This document shows, one piece after another, positions 33,012 to 39,907 of a stretch of DNA of 64,000 bases. Numbering within the stretch: position 1 is the first letter of the stretch; each line of letters starts with the position of its first letter. The stretch comes from JAQUOA01 sp037443785 (GTDB lineage: Bacteria > Bacteroidota > Ignavibacteria > UBA10030 > UBA8401), in the NCBI GenBank assembly GCA_037443785.1, contig JBBINR010000013.1, positions 22,646 through 86,645 on the forward strand. Reading direction: 5' to 3'. A model generated the notes under the pieces. The model was given only the letters and a program-made list of their open reading frames with translations. It searched no databases and was not told where the DNA came from. The position numbers and the translations under genes are program-made.

Positions 33012-33030
33012 CTCCCGCTACGCGCGGGAG
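33012..33030 (-). terminator. Terminator hairpin of the DUF3800 gene
   Basis: CTCCCGC-TACGC-GCGGGAG, about 30 nt past the stop at 33061 and followed on the minus strand by ATTTTATG. The T-tract is short, so strength is uncertain. Confidence 0.6.
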
Positions 33031-33060
33031 TCATATAAAAAATTTCTGAAAGAATAAAAA

Positions 33061-33996
33061 TTATCTTGAGTTCGCATGTGTTGAGACCGATGTCGTAGAT
33101 GCTTTATGTGAAGCACATATCTTGCAAGGGCACGAGGAAGATGTGAAATGACGAACTCCGACAACTTTCCCATCTTTTTTATCGGCGATTTTAAATATTT
33201 CATTGAATAGATAGTCTTCATCATTATCTAAATATCTTCGTAAAGAATAACTACATACGTCAGCAATTTGAACCATACTTGTTAATTGAGAATCAACAAA
33301 CAATGGTGTCTCAATAATATTTTGAATATCAGTCCATAGTGTACCTTTACGATGGAATGATTTCATTAATTCGGTGTGTTTTTTACATATTGTTTCATTA
33401 TTGTCGTGTATTAATAATCCATATTGCTTGACATTTGTATTTTTGGTGAAGATTTTTAAATATTGTTCAAATCGAGACACTAATTGTTCAAATGCTTGAA
33501 CGTCAATTGTTGATGTTGCAATGGTAGGATTGAAATGTATTTTGTCAATACATTCGGCGAATAAACGACTAAAACCACCCCAAGAACCTATTAATTTTGC
33601 AATGTCTAAAATTAATTGTTTTCTCTCTTTATAAGAGAGATGAATATACGATTGTGTTTTTCGGTAATTCTTTTTTGTTTTATAATAAAGTTTTTGATTT
33701 TTCGACCCTTGTAATCGAAGCAATTCATTGTTCCGATACTTTTCAACCTCACGTCGCCGTGTTGCATAATCTAATTGATCAAAATTATTAATTTTATTCT
33801 GCTCTAAATAAGCACGAATTATTTCACCCGTATGAATTTCTTCGGTTTGAAGATTGTATTTTTGCTTAATTGAATATATATCGTTTTCACATTGTTTCCA
33901 TTTAGAGATTGGTATTGCAATACCAGCTAATACGAAATGTTTTGAATTTCCTGGGATTGAAGATGTGCCTGATTCGTCGATATAGCAGAATATCAT
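33061..33996 (-). CDS. DUF3800 domain protein
   Basis: 311 residues. The diagnostic N-terminus is MIFCYIDESGTS (YIDESG), followed by FVLAGIAIPISKW, then the helical middle with KKNYRKTQSYIHLSYKERK, LLIHDNNETI (an acidic strand) and QIADVCSYSLRRYLDND. These acidic positions (D7, E8, D in HDNN, D in IADV) fit the RNase H-like fold suggested for DUF3800, which is found near mobile elements and defence genes and whose activity is unproven. The C-terminal tail is Cys/Ser-rich (SSCPCKICASH), a possible metal knuckle. The gene follows a promoter and a three-way-junction RNA at 34017-34076; GGGG lies 7 nt before ATG 33996. Confidence 0.85.
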   Translation of the reverse strand: MIFCYIDESGTSSIPGNSKHFVLAGIAIPISKWKQCENDIYSIKQKYNLQTEEIHTGEIIRAYLEQNKINNFDQLDYATRRREVEKYRNNELLRLQGSKNQKLYYKTKKNYRKTQSYIHLSYKERKQLILDIAKLIGSWGGFSRLFAECIDKIHFNPTIATSTIDVQAFEQLVSRFEQYLKIFTKNTNVKQYGLLIHDNNETICKKHTELMKSFHRKGTLWTDIQNIIETPLFVDSQLTSMVQIADVCSYSLRRYLDNDEDYLFNEIFKIADKKDGKVVGVRHFTSSSCPCKICASHKASTTSVSTHANSR

Positions 33997-34007
33997 ATAG
34001 CCCCTAT

Positions 34008-34076
34008 AAAAAAAAAGCGACTGGTTTTAGGGATTTAATCCCATAATTGAGACGCTTAGCGACTCTTACCAGACGC
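34008..34076 (-). ncRNA. DUF3800-associated three-way-junction RNA with U9 tract
   Basis: Minus strand: an outer stem GCGTCTGGT/ACCAGTCGC (34076-34068 with 34025-34017, one U.U mismatch) encloses two hairpins. These are GAGTCGC-TAA-GCGTCTC (34065-34049, also one U.U mismatch) and GGGAT-TAA-ATCCC (34042-34030). Nine Ts (34016-34008) follow at once, then GGGG and ATG 33996. The -10 box ends 5 nt before the first base pair. GCGTCT and AGTCGC each occur twice, so a second pairing register is possible. Several candidate RNA motifs associated with DUF3800 genes have been described by comparative genomics and entered in Rfam (from memory); this looks like one of them. Confidence 0.75.
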
Positions 34077-34080
34077 AATT

Positions 34081-34111
34081 CAATTTTATTAAAAAATTGG
34101 TGCTATGTCAA
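34081..34111 (-). promoter_or_regulatory. Promoter of the DUF3800 RNA and gene
   Basis: Minus strand: TTGACA starting at 34111, then TAAAATTG (34088-34081) 20 nt after the TTG. It matches both the Bacteroidota pattern (seven of eight) and a sigma70-like TTGACA-N17-TAAAAT. Confidence 0.68.
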
Positions 34112-34211
34112 GTGAAAATAGAACAATTTTTATATAAAATCTTACGGAATTTGATTGTTATTGGTTGCGATGTTTTTCCGCATGTTTTGATTCAGGCTTT
34201 TAAAAACACTT

Positions 34212-34229
34212 ACTGTAAAAATTTACAGT
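34212..34229 (-). terminator. Weak terminator after the IS1595-like genes
   Basis: ACTGTAAA-AA-TTTACAGT, a perfect 8-bp stem 5 nt past the small ORF stop on the minus strand. It is followed by AAGTGTTTTT. The remaining spacer to 34112 shows no feature. Confidence 0.4.
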
Positions 34230-34234
34230 TTTGT

Positions 34235-34399
34235 TCATTTCTTCTTCTTTGAAGGTACCTGCATTATTTTTCTCAACGCTTCTTTAACATCGTATGGAAA
34301 TAAGGATATTGGTTTTTCATTCGTTCTTTTTTTCTCTCCGTCTTCCTTTTGTAAGCGTTGAGTTTTATGAGTCCGCGTATTTGAGTCTTTTACCTTCAA
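34235..34399 (-). CDS. Small partner ORF of the IS1595-type transposase
   Basis: A 54-codon frame starts at TTG 34399, overlaps the transposase 3' end by 35 nt and stops at 34235. It is Lys-rich at the start (KTQRLQKEDGEKKR) and ends in KPISLFPYDVKEALRKIMQV followed by PSKKKK. A short protein ending in an I-S-L-x-P...EAL...L-Q-V pattern commonly sits right after IS1595/ISXO2-type transposases (recollection of the family context). The frame is open only because of this coding use, and the hydrophobic spacing looks real. Its start codon is uncertain; translation may be coupled to the transposase stop at 34365. Function unknown. Confidence 0.55.
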   Translation of the reverse strand: MKVKDSNTRTHKTQRLQKEDGEKKRTNEKPISLFPYDVKEALRKIMQVPSKKKK

Positions 34400-35306
34400 A
34401 GCCTGCCAATGCCTTTAATGTTCGTTCGTGATCGTCAATCTTCCTATTGTTGTATCTGAAATCAAATTCAGCAAGGTATCTGTGTAAGTGTTCTTTGGAA
34501 ACATGATGATACACACCGTTGATACCCCTTTTAAATATACTAAAAAATCCCTCAACGGTGTTAGTATAAACATTTCCGCGAACGTATTCATAGTGGCTAT
34601 GTATTACCGTTTTATGAGAAGCAAAATCTTTTCCAATGTCTTTATACAAATGCAATTCATCGGTCATTAAGTTAGCCGTTGGATGAATGTTCTTTGTTAA
34701 GACTTCTCGCAAGTTTGTAGCGGAAACAGTAGGAACAACGAAAGAACGGACTTTACCGTCACGCTGAACCAAAGAAACAACCGGGACTTTATTTTCTAAT
34801 CCTGTAGCATTTCCCATTCTTCTACGTCGTCCGCCAACATAAGTCTCGTCAGCTTCTACCGTTCCTTTGAGTTTTCCGAAATGACCTTGCTCCATTGCAT
34901 AGCGGACTCTGTGAGCCATGAACCACGCGGTCTTATAGGTTATACCTAATTGCCTATGCAGTTGATGTGCAGACATCCCTTTTTTAGAGGAACATAAAAG
35001 AGTAATCGCTTGTAACCATTGAGAAAGCGGAATGTGAGAATCTTCAAAGATAGTCCCAACTGTTACCGTGAATTGATTGCTTGTTTTATTCTTTCTGCAA
35101 TCCTTACAACGGTATAAACCTTTACGGATTTTCTTTTCAGGATTAGCTTCTACCTTCACAACTTCGGTACTGCCACAACGCGGGCAACATACATCGTCAG
35201 CCCAACGAATGCTTTCTAAAAGCTCTCTGGCTTGATCTTCTTTCCCAAAGTCTTTTGCAAGTCCTTTTAGGGTAAGAACCTTTTCGTCTGTTGTTTTCTT
35301 CTTCAT
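34365..35306 (-). CDS. IS1595-family (ISXO2-like) transposase
   Basis: 313 residues. An N-terminal zinc ribbon has CPRCGSTEVV...YRCKDC. Helix-turn-helix-like KGMSAHQLHRQLGITYKTAW follows. The DDE-type ISXO2 catalytic domain has VEADETYVGGRR (first Asp), LMTDELHLYKDIG (second Asp) and NTVEGFFSIFKRG (the N/E-type third residue). This is a complete, apparently intact open frame. No terminal inverted repeats were found in the flanks by eye, so it may be a solo or eroded element or have very short ends. A promoter TTGACA-N17-TATATT precedes it (35334-35362). A small partner ORF overlaps its 3' end. Confidence 0.92.
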   Translation of the reverse strand: MKKKTTDEKVLTLKGLAKDFGKEDQARELLESIRWADDVCCPRCGSTEVVKVEANPEKKIRKGLYRCKDCRKNKTSNQFTVTVGTIFEDSHIPLSQWLQAITLLCSSKKGMSAHQLHRQLGITYKTAWFMAHRVRYAMEQGHFGKLKGTVEADETYVGGRRRRMGNATGLENKVPVVSLVQRDGKVRSFVVPTVSATNLREVLTKNIHPTANLMTDELHLYKDIGKDFASHKTVIHSHYEYVRGNVYTNTVEGFFSIFKRGINGVYHHVSKEHLHRYLAEFDFRYNNRKIDDHERTLKALAGFEGKRLKYADS

Positions 35307-35333
35307 GGCATTATTCCTTTTTTAACTCACTTC

Positions 35334-35362
35334 AATATACAATTTTTCGAGTGGTTTGTCAA
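35334..35362 (-). promoter_or_regulatory. Promoter of the transposase gene
   Basis: Minus strand TTGACA (35362-35357), 17 nt, then TATATT (35339-35334). It ends 28 nt before ATG 35306. Its -35 box overlaps the -33 TTG of the divergent arginine promoter. Confidence 0.6.
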
Positions 35363-35385
35363 GTATATAATTGCCAATAATTTCT
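35356..35385 (+). promoter_or_regulatory. Promoter of the arginine operon
   Basis: TTG (35356-35358), 19 nt, then TAATTTCT (35378-35385), a good Bacteroidota-type promoter. Transcription would start near 35391, inside the first ARG box. Confidence 0.6.
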
Positions 35386-35387
35386 CT

Positions 35388-35421
35388 TGCATAAATATTC
35401 ATTGTCTTGTATATTTATGCA
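35388..35421 (+). promoter_or_regulatory. Two ARG boxes (ArgR operator) of the arginine operon
   Basis: TGCATAAATATTCA (35388-35401) matches 13 of 14 positions of the ARG box TGAATWWWWATTCA. TGTATATTTATGCA (35408-35421) matches 12 of 14. Centres are 20 bp apart, two helical turns, close to the paired boxes that an ArgR hexamer covers in E. coli. Together they also make an 11-bp inverted repeat (TGCATAAATAT/ATATTTATGCA). The pair overlaps the predicted transcription start and touches the argC start codon, so bound ArgR would block initiation. The repressor gene is in the same operon at 39431. Confidence 0.7.
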
Positions 35422-35422
35422 T

Positions 35423-36448
35423 ATGAAAAAAAATATTTCTATCATTGGCGCATCAGGATATTCGGGGGCTGAGCTGCTTGGAATTCTGTTACGCCATCCA
35501 AACGTCAATGTCACAAAAGTTTTTGCGCATTCTTCTGCAGGTAAGAGAGTTGATGAACTCTATCCCAAATTCAGAGCCACCTATATCGGGAAATTACCCT
35601 ATGAAGAATATTCAATCGAGAAAGTTCTCAACGACGATCTTATCTTTATAGCTCTCCCTTCCGGCGAAGCGATGAATTACGTTCCAGCTTTGGTTGATGC
35701 AGGTAAAAAAGTAATTGATCTTGGCGGGGATTTTCGATTACAAGATACTTCTCTCTATCAAAAATATTATAAACACGAACATAAAGCTGGCTCTTATTTA
35801 CCCAAAGCTGTGTATGGACTGCCTGAATGGAATAAAGAAAAAATTTCGTCTGCCCAGCTGATTGCAAACCCGGGGTGTTACGTTACCAGCGCTTTGCTTC
35901 CTCTTCTTCCTCTTGTTAAAGAAAACATAATCCATGCAACAGGCATCACCATCAGCTCGCTCTCTGGGGTGTCGGGAGCAGGAAGAAGTTCTTCCATTGA
36001 TCTATCATTTTCCGAAGCAAATGAATCAGTAAAAGCATACAAGGTCGGTGTACATCAGCATACACCCGAGATCGAAACTCTTCTCTCATTATTTGGGAAA
36101 AAACAAGCGGTGGTAACATTTGTCCCGCATCTTATACCAATTATTCGCGGAATTTATTCATCGATTTATGTGACACCAAATGGAAACTTGACGCACGAAC
36201 AGATCGAGTCTGTTTATAAAAAATATTATTCTGATGCACCGTTTGTTCGATTGATTGGTAATGCTGTTCCGGAAATTAAGCATGTACAATATTCCAATTA
36301 CATCGACATCGGTTGGAAACTCTACGAACGTAATAATCAACTCATTGTCTTTTCAGTAATTGATAATTTGGTAAAAGGCGCAGCCGGACAAGCGGTACAA
36401 AATATGAATCTCATTTTTGGACTAAACGAAACAGAAGGTCTCTTATAA
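35423..36448 (+). CDS. argC: N-acetyl-gamma-glutamyl-phosphate reductase
   Basis: 341 residues from ATG 35423, which begins the Rossmann fold MKKNISIIGASGYSGAELLG; an ATG two codons upstream (35417) is also possible, and both lie at the edge of the ARG boxes. The NADPH-binding GASGYSG, the catalytic cysteine in IANPGCYVTSALLPLLPL and the HQHTPEIETLL segment are typical. It reduces N-acetylglutamyl phosphate to the semialdehyde. It is the first gene of argCJBFRG; the argJ start follows the stop by 1 nt. Confidence 0.94.
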   Translation: MKKNISIIGASGYSGAELLGILLRHPNVNVTKVFAHSSAGKRVDELYPKFRATYIGKLPYEEYSIEKVLNDDLIFIALPSGEAMNYVPALVDAGKKVIDLGGDFRLQDTSLYQKYYKHEHKAGSYLPKAVYGLPEWNKEKISSAQLIANPGCYVTSALLPLLPLVKENIIHATGITISSLSGVSGAGRSSSIDLSFSEANESVKAYKVGVHQHTPEIETLLSLFGKKQAVVTFVPHLIPIIRGIYSSIYVTPNGNLTHEQIESVYKKYYSDAPFVRLIGNAVPEIKHVQYSNYIDIGWKLYERNNQLIVFSVIDNLVKGAAGQAVQNMNLIFGLNETEGLL

Positions 36449-36449
36449 G

Positions 36450-37667
36450 ATGAAACATTTAAAAATAAAAACTGTGTTTGGAGGAGTGTGCGCTCCCCAG
36501 GGATTTATTGCTTCTGGAGTACGCGCCGGAATCAAAAAATCAAAAAAAGATATTGCTTTGATCTATTCTGAGGTGCCGGCATTTGCGACAGGTGTATTCA
36601 CCAAAAGCGCCACTGTTGCCGCATGTGTCACACTCAATCAAAAGCAACTCAAGCGATCAAAAACCGCGCGTGGAATTCTTATTAACAGCGGTAATGCAAA
36701 CGCATGCACCGGTGAACGCGGCATGATGAATGCAAAACAATCCGTTTCAACTACAGCATCGGCCTTGAGCATCAAAGAATCTCAAGTTCTTGTCGCTTCA
36801 ACCGGTGTGATCGGACAGTTCCTTCCTATGGATAAAATGACACATGGAATTTATGACGCGGCAAAGATTTTGAGTAAAGATGGAAATGATGACGCTGCTG
36901 AAGGAATTTGCACGACCGATACGTTTCCAAAAGAATTTGCCGTTGAATTTGAAATCGGAGGTGTTCCGGTAAGAATCGGCGGAATTGCCAAAGGTTCCGG
37001 AATGATTGCACCTAACATGGCAACGATGCTTGCTTTTATTACTACGGATGCAAAAATATCGTACTCCCTGCTGCGAAAATCATTCAAACAAGCGGTCGAT
37101 AAATCGTTCAATCGAATTACTGTCGACGGCGACACCAGTACGAACGACATGGCGCTTATTCTTGCCAATGGAAAAGCTGAGAATAAAGATATTAAAGAAG
37201 GAACATCGGAATATAAACTCTTCTATTCAGCGTTGGAGCATGTATTGATTGTCCTTTCGAAGTTGATTGTGAAAGACGGCGAAGGTGCAACGAAATTTGT
37301 CGAGATCACCGTTACCGGCGCAAAAAGCACGGCTGATGCGGAAGTCGCATGCCGCACAATTTGCAACTCTCCTCTTGTGAAGACGGCAATTCATGGTGAG
37401 GATGCAAACTGGGGAAGAATTCTTGCCGCCGTCGGACGTTCGGGAATAAAATTCAATCCCGCTATCACAGAAATATTTTTTGATGAATTGAAAATCCTTG
37501 GAAAAAATTACGATATAAGTTTTTCAGAAGAAAAGGCAAAAACAATTTTGGAGAAAAAAGAAGTAACCATCACGGTTGATCTGAATAACGGAAAACATTC
37601 AGCGACATTTTGGACGTGCGATCTTTCGGCAGAATATGTCAGAATTAATGCATCCTATAGATCATAA
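36450..37667 (+). CDS. argJ: Glutamate N-acetyltransferase / ornithine acetyltransferase
   Basis: A 405-residue self-cleaving Ntn-type enzyme. The cleavage site is in KGSGMIAPNMATMLAF, between A191 and T192; the new N-terminal Thr is the nucleophile. Other motifs are ILINSGNANACTG and STGVIGQFLPMDKM near the N-terminus and HGEDANWGRILAAVGRSG near the C-terminus. It recycles the acetyl group from N-acetylornithine to glutamate, which makes a separate N-acetylglutamate synthase (ArgA) unnecessary if the enzyme is bifunctional. Whether it also uses acetyl-CoA cannot be read from sequence. 5 nt separate it from argB. Confidence 0.94.
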   Translation: MKHLKIKTVFGGVCAPQGFIASGVRAGIKKSKKDIALIYSEVPAFATGVFTKSATVAACVTLNQKQLKRSKTARGILINSGNANACTGERGMMNAKQSVSTTASALSIKESQVLVASTGVIGQFLPMDKMTHGIYDAAKILSKDGNDDAAEGICTTDTFPKEFAVEFEIGGVPVRIGGIAKGSGMIAPNMATMLAFITTDAKISYSLLRKSFKQAVDKSFNRITVDGDTSTNDMALILANGKAENKDIKEGTSEYKLFYSALEHVLIVLSKLIVKDGEGATKFVEITVTGAKSTADAEVACRTICNSPLVKTAIHGEDANWGRILAAVGRSGIKFNPAITEIFFDELKILGKNYDISFSEEKAKTILEKKEVTITVDLNNGKHSATFWTCDLSAEYVRINASYRS

Positions 37668-37672
37668 AATTT

Positions 37673-38515
37673 ATGGCACAAGCAAAAGAAGAAATATTGA
37701 TTGAAGCTCTTCCCTACATTCAAAAGTACGAGGGAAAAACATTTGTCGTAAAATATGGCGGTGCGGCTCAAACTGAAACGGAATTGAAACGTCAATTTGC
37801 AAAAGATGTTACCATTCTCAAAAAGATCGGCATCAACATCGTGATTGTGCATGGCGGCGGAAAAGAAATTACCGATGTCGCCTACAAACTTGGAATTGAG
37901 ACACAATTTGTGAACGGACACCGATTCACCGATCAGAAAATGGTTGATGTTGTCCAAATGGTGCTCGCCGGAAAGATCAACAAAGAAATCGTCAATTTAA
38001 TAAACTTGAACGATGGAGAATCGGTTGGCATCAGCGGTGTTGACAATACACTCCTCACTGCTGAAAAATATTTCGAAGATGGTGAAGATATCGGATTGGT
38101 CGGCAAAATCGTTACCGTGAATATTCCGTTCCTCCAGATGTTACTCACCAACAAATTGATGCCGGTGATTGCTCCATTCGGTGTGGGAGTTGACGGCACG
38201 ATTTATAATGTCAATGCAGATCTTGCGGCTGCCGCTGTTGCGTCGGCATTGAAAGCGGAAAAGCTTGTTTATTTGAGCGACGTCGAAGGTGTGATCGCAA
38301 ACAAACAACTCGTTTCCACGTTGACCGAACAATATGCACGCGAATTATTCAGTGATGGCATCATCAGCGGCGGAATGATCCCGAAAATTAAATCCGCTTT
38401 TTCAACACTTCATTCCGGTGTAAAAAAAGTTCATATGATTGACGGGCGAAAAAAACATTCGCTGCTGCTTGAAATTTTTACTGATGAAGGAATTGGAACG
38501 GAATTAGTCCTTTAA
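37673..38515 (+). CDS. argB: Acetylglutamate kinase
   Basis: 280 residues of the amino-acid kinase fold. The N-terminal lysine motif FVVKYGGAAQ, the glycine-rich VIVHGGGKEI for ATP phosphates, FVNGHRFTD for substrate binding, PFGVGVDGTIYNVNADLAA, and the C-terminal GGMIPKIKSAF are seen. It phosphorylates N-acetylglutamate. The N-terminal helix EILIEALPYIQKYEGK is like that of arginine-sensitive hexameric ArgB enzymes, so feedback inhibition by arginine is possible (inference). Confidence 0.95.
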   Translation: MAQAKEEILIEALPYIQKYEGKTFVVKYGGAAQTETELKRQFAKDVTILKKIGINIVIVHGGGKEITDVAYKLGIETQFVNGHRFTDQKMVDVVQMVLAGKINKEIVNLINLNDGESVGISGVDNTLLTAEKYFEDGEDIGLVGKIVTVNIPFLQMLLTNKLMPVIAPFGVGVDGTIYNVNADLAAAAVASALKAEKLVYLSDVEGVIANKQLVSTLTEQYARELFSDGIISGGMIPKIKSAFSTLHSGVKKVHMIDGRKKHSLLLEIFTDEGIGTELVL

Positions 38516-38528
38516 TGAAAAGTCAACT

Positions 38529-39434
38529 ATGAAAAAAGATTTCCTCTCAATCGCAGATTTATCAAAGGAAGAAGTTTTTGAGCTTCTTGACCTGGCTGAT
38601 TCTTTGAAAATAAAGAAAGAATTGAAGCCGCTGGCAGGAAAAACAGTCGCAACAATTTTCCAAAAACCTTCTTTGCGAACACGTGTTTCATTTGAAGTCG
38701 GTATTATTCAGTTAGGCGGACATGCCATTTTTCTGACAGATGATGGCGTAGGACTCGGCAAACGTGAGTCTGCGTTAGATGTTGCGCATGTTCTTTCGCG
38801 ATTCAACGACGGAATTGTTGCGCGCGTATTCGATCATCAATTATTGCTCGACCTTGCGAAGCATGCAACCGTTCCGGTCATCAACGCCCTTTCCGATCTC
38901 TCGCACCCGTGTCAAATTCTTGCCGATCTTTACACGATACGGCAGCACAAAAAATTGCGTGATCATGTCAAAATCGCGTACGTCGGAGATGGAAACAACA
39001 TCGTCAATTCGTGGCTTGAGCTGTCCTCAATCATTCCGCTTCATTTGACTTTGGCGATTCCGCACGGGTATGAACCGGACAAAACGATTTATGATAAGGC
39101 ACAGAATTCCCGTGTCAGTAAGATCGAAATAATTCGTGACCCCAAAAATGCCGTGAATAAAGCCGATGTTGTCTATACCGACACATGGACGAGCATGGGG
39201 CAGGAAAGTGAAAGAACGAAACGTATTTACGACTTCTGGGAATATCAAGTGAATACACCGTTGACCCGCCATGCAAAGGAGGATGTCCTTGTAATGCACT
39301 GTCTTCCTGCACACCGCGGCGAAGAAATTACGAGCGAAGCCCTGGACGGAAAACAATCCGTTGTAAATGATCAAGCGGAAAATCGTCTTCATATCCAAAA
39401 AGCGATCATGGCAAAGTTGATAGGAATAGTATGA
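38529..39434 (+). CDS. argF: Ornithine carbamoyltransferase
   Basis: 301 residues. The carbamoyl-phosphate loop reads KPSLRTRVSFEVG (S-x-R-T-R-T/V variant). Further motifs are LSHPCQILADLYTI (HPCQ), VKIAYVGDGNNIVNS and the ornithine-binding VMHCLPAHRGEEIT (HCLP). The HCLP cysteine and the DxxxSMG-type loop (YTDTWTSMGQE) favour ornithine over N-acetyl- or N-succinylornithine; many Bacteroidota use the latter substrates, so this is worth noting. It overlaps argR by ATGA (39431-39434). Confidence 0.92.
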   Translation: MKKDFLSIADLSKEEVFELLDLADSLKIKKELKPLAGKTVATIFQKPSLRTRVSFEVGIIQLGGHAIFLTDDGVGLGKRESALDVAHVLSRFNDGIVARVFDHQLLLDLAKHATVPVINALSDLSHPCQILADLYTIRQHKKLRDHVKIAYVGDGNNIVNSWLELSSIIPLHLTLAIPHGYEPDKTIYDKAQNSRVSKIEIIRDPKNAVNKADVVYTDTWTSMGQESERTKRIYDFWEYQVNTPLTRHAKEDVLVMHCLPAHRGEEITSEALDGKQSVVNDQAENRLHIQKAIMAKLIGIV

Positions 39435-39880
39435 TGAATAAACCACAACGTCTTTTCGTCATCAAAGAGATCATACAATCTCAACCGGTCGCGAACCAGG
39501 AGGAGCTTGCCGGTCTCTTAAAGAAAAGAGGTTTTGAAGTTACGCAGGCGACATTATCTCGTGATCTTGCCGAACTTGGAGTGGCACGCATTCACACCCC
39601 TGACGGTGTCCGTTATTCCTTAACTCCGGTTTCAGAAGAACAAAAAGTCACTCCCCTCGTACTCAGAGAAGTAACCAGCATCGATCACAACGAAGTGATG
39701 GTTGTTATTAAAACGCTTCCGGGACGAGCATCCGGGGTGGCTTCGTATCTCGACTCACTGAAAAATCCACAAATCATCGGCACCGTTGCCGGTGATGACA
39801 CTGTGTTTATTACACCATCTTCCGTAAAGAAAATTGTTCCATTAGAAAAATTAATTAAAGAACTTTTATTGACTCAGTAA
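39431..39880 (+). CDS. argR: Arginine repressor
   Basis: 149 residues. The N-terminal winged helix-turn-helix has RLFVIKEIIQSQPVANQEEL and VTQATLSRDLAELGVARI, where SRDL is the recognition helix. The C-terminal hexamerisation and arginine-binding domain has NEVMVVIKTLPGRASGVASYL and the GTVAGDDTVFITP motif with the two aspartates that bind arginine. Being inside the operon, and translationally coupled to argF, it should repress its own synthesis through the two ARG boxes at 35388-35421. Confidence 0.94.
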   Translation: MMNKPQRLFVIKEIIQSQPVANQEELAGLLKKRGFEVTQATLSRDLAELGVARIHTPDGVRYSLTPVSEEQKVTPLVLREVTSIDHNEVMVVIKTLPGRASGVASYLDSLKNPQIIGTVAGDDTVFITPSSVKKIVPLEKLIKELLLTQ

Positions 39881-39907
39881 ATAACCATCCAAAGAAAAGA
39901 GGCACTC

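Noticed and set aside
34112..35350. Complete insertion sequence with terminal inverted repeats
   Set aside because: No matching inverted ends or target duplication could be found by eye on either side of the transposase, so only the genes are reported.
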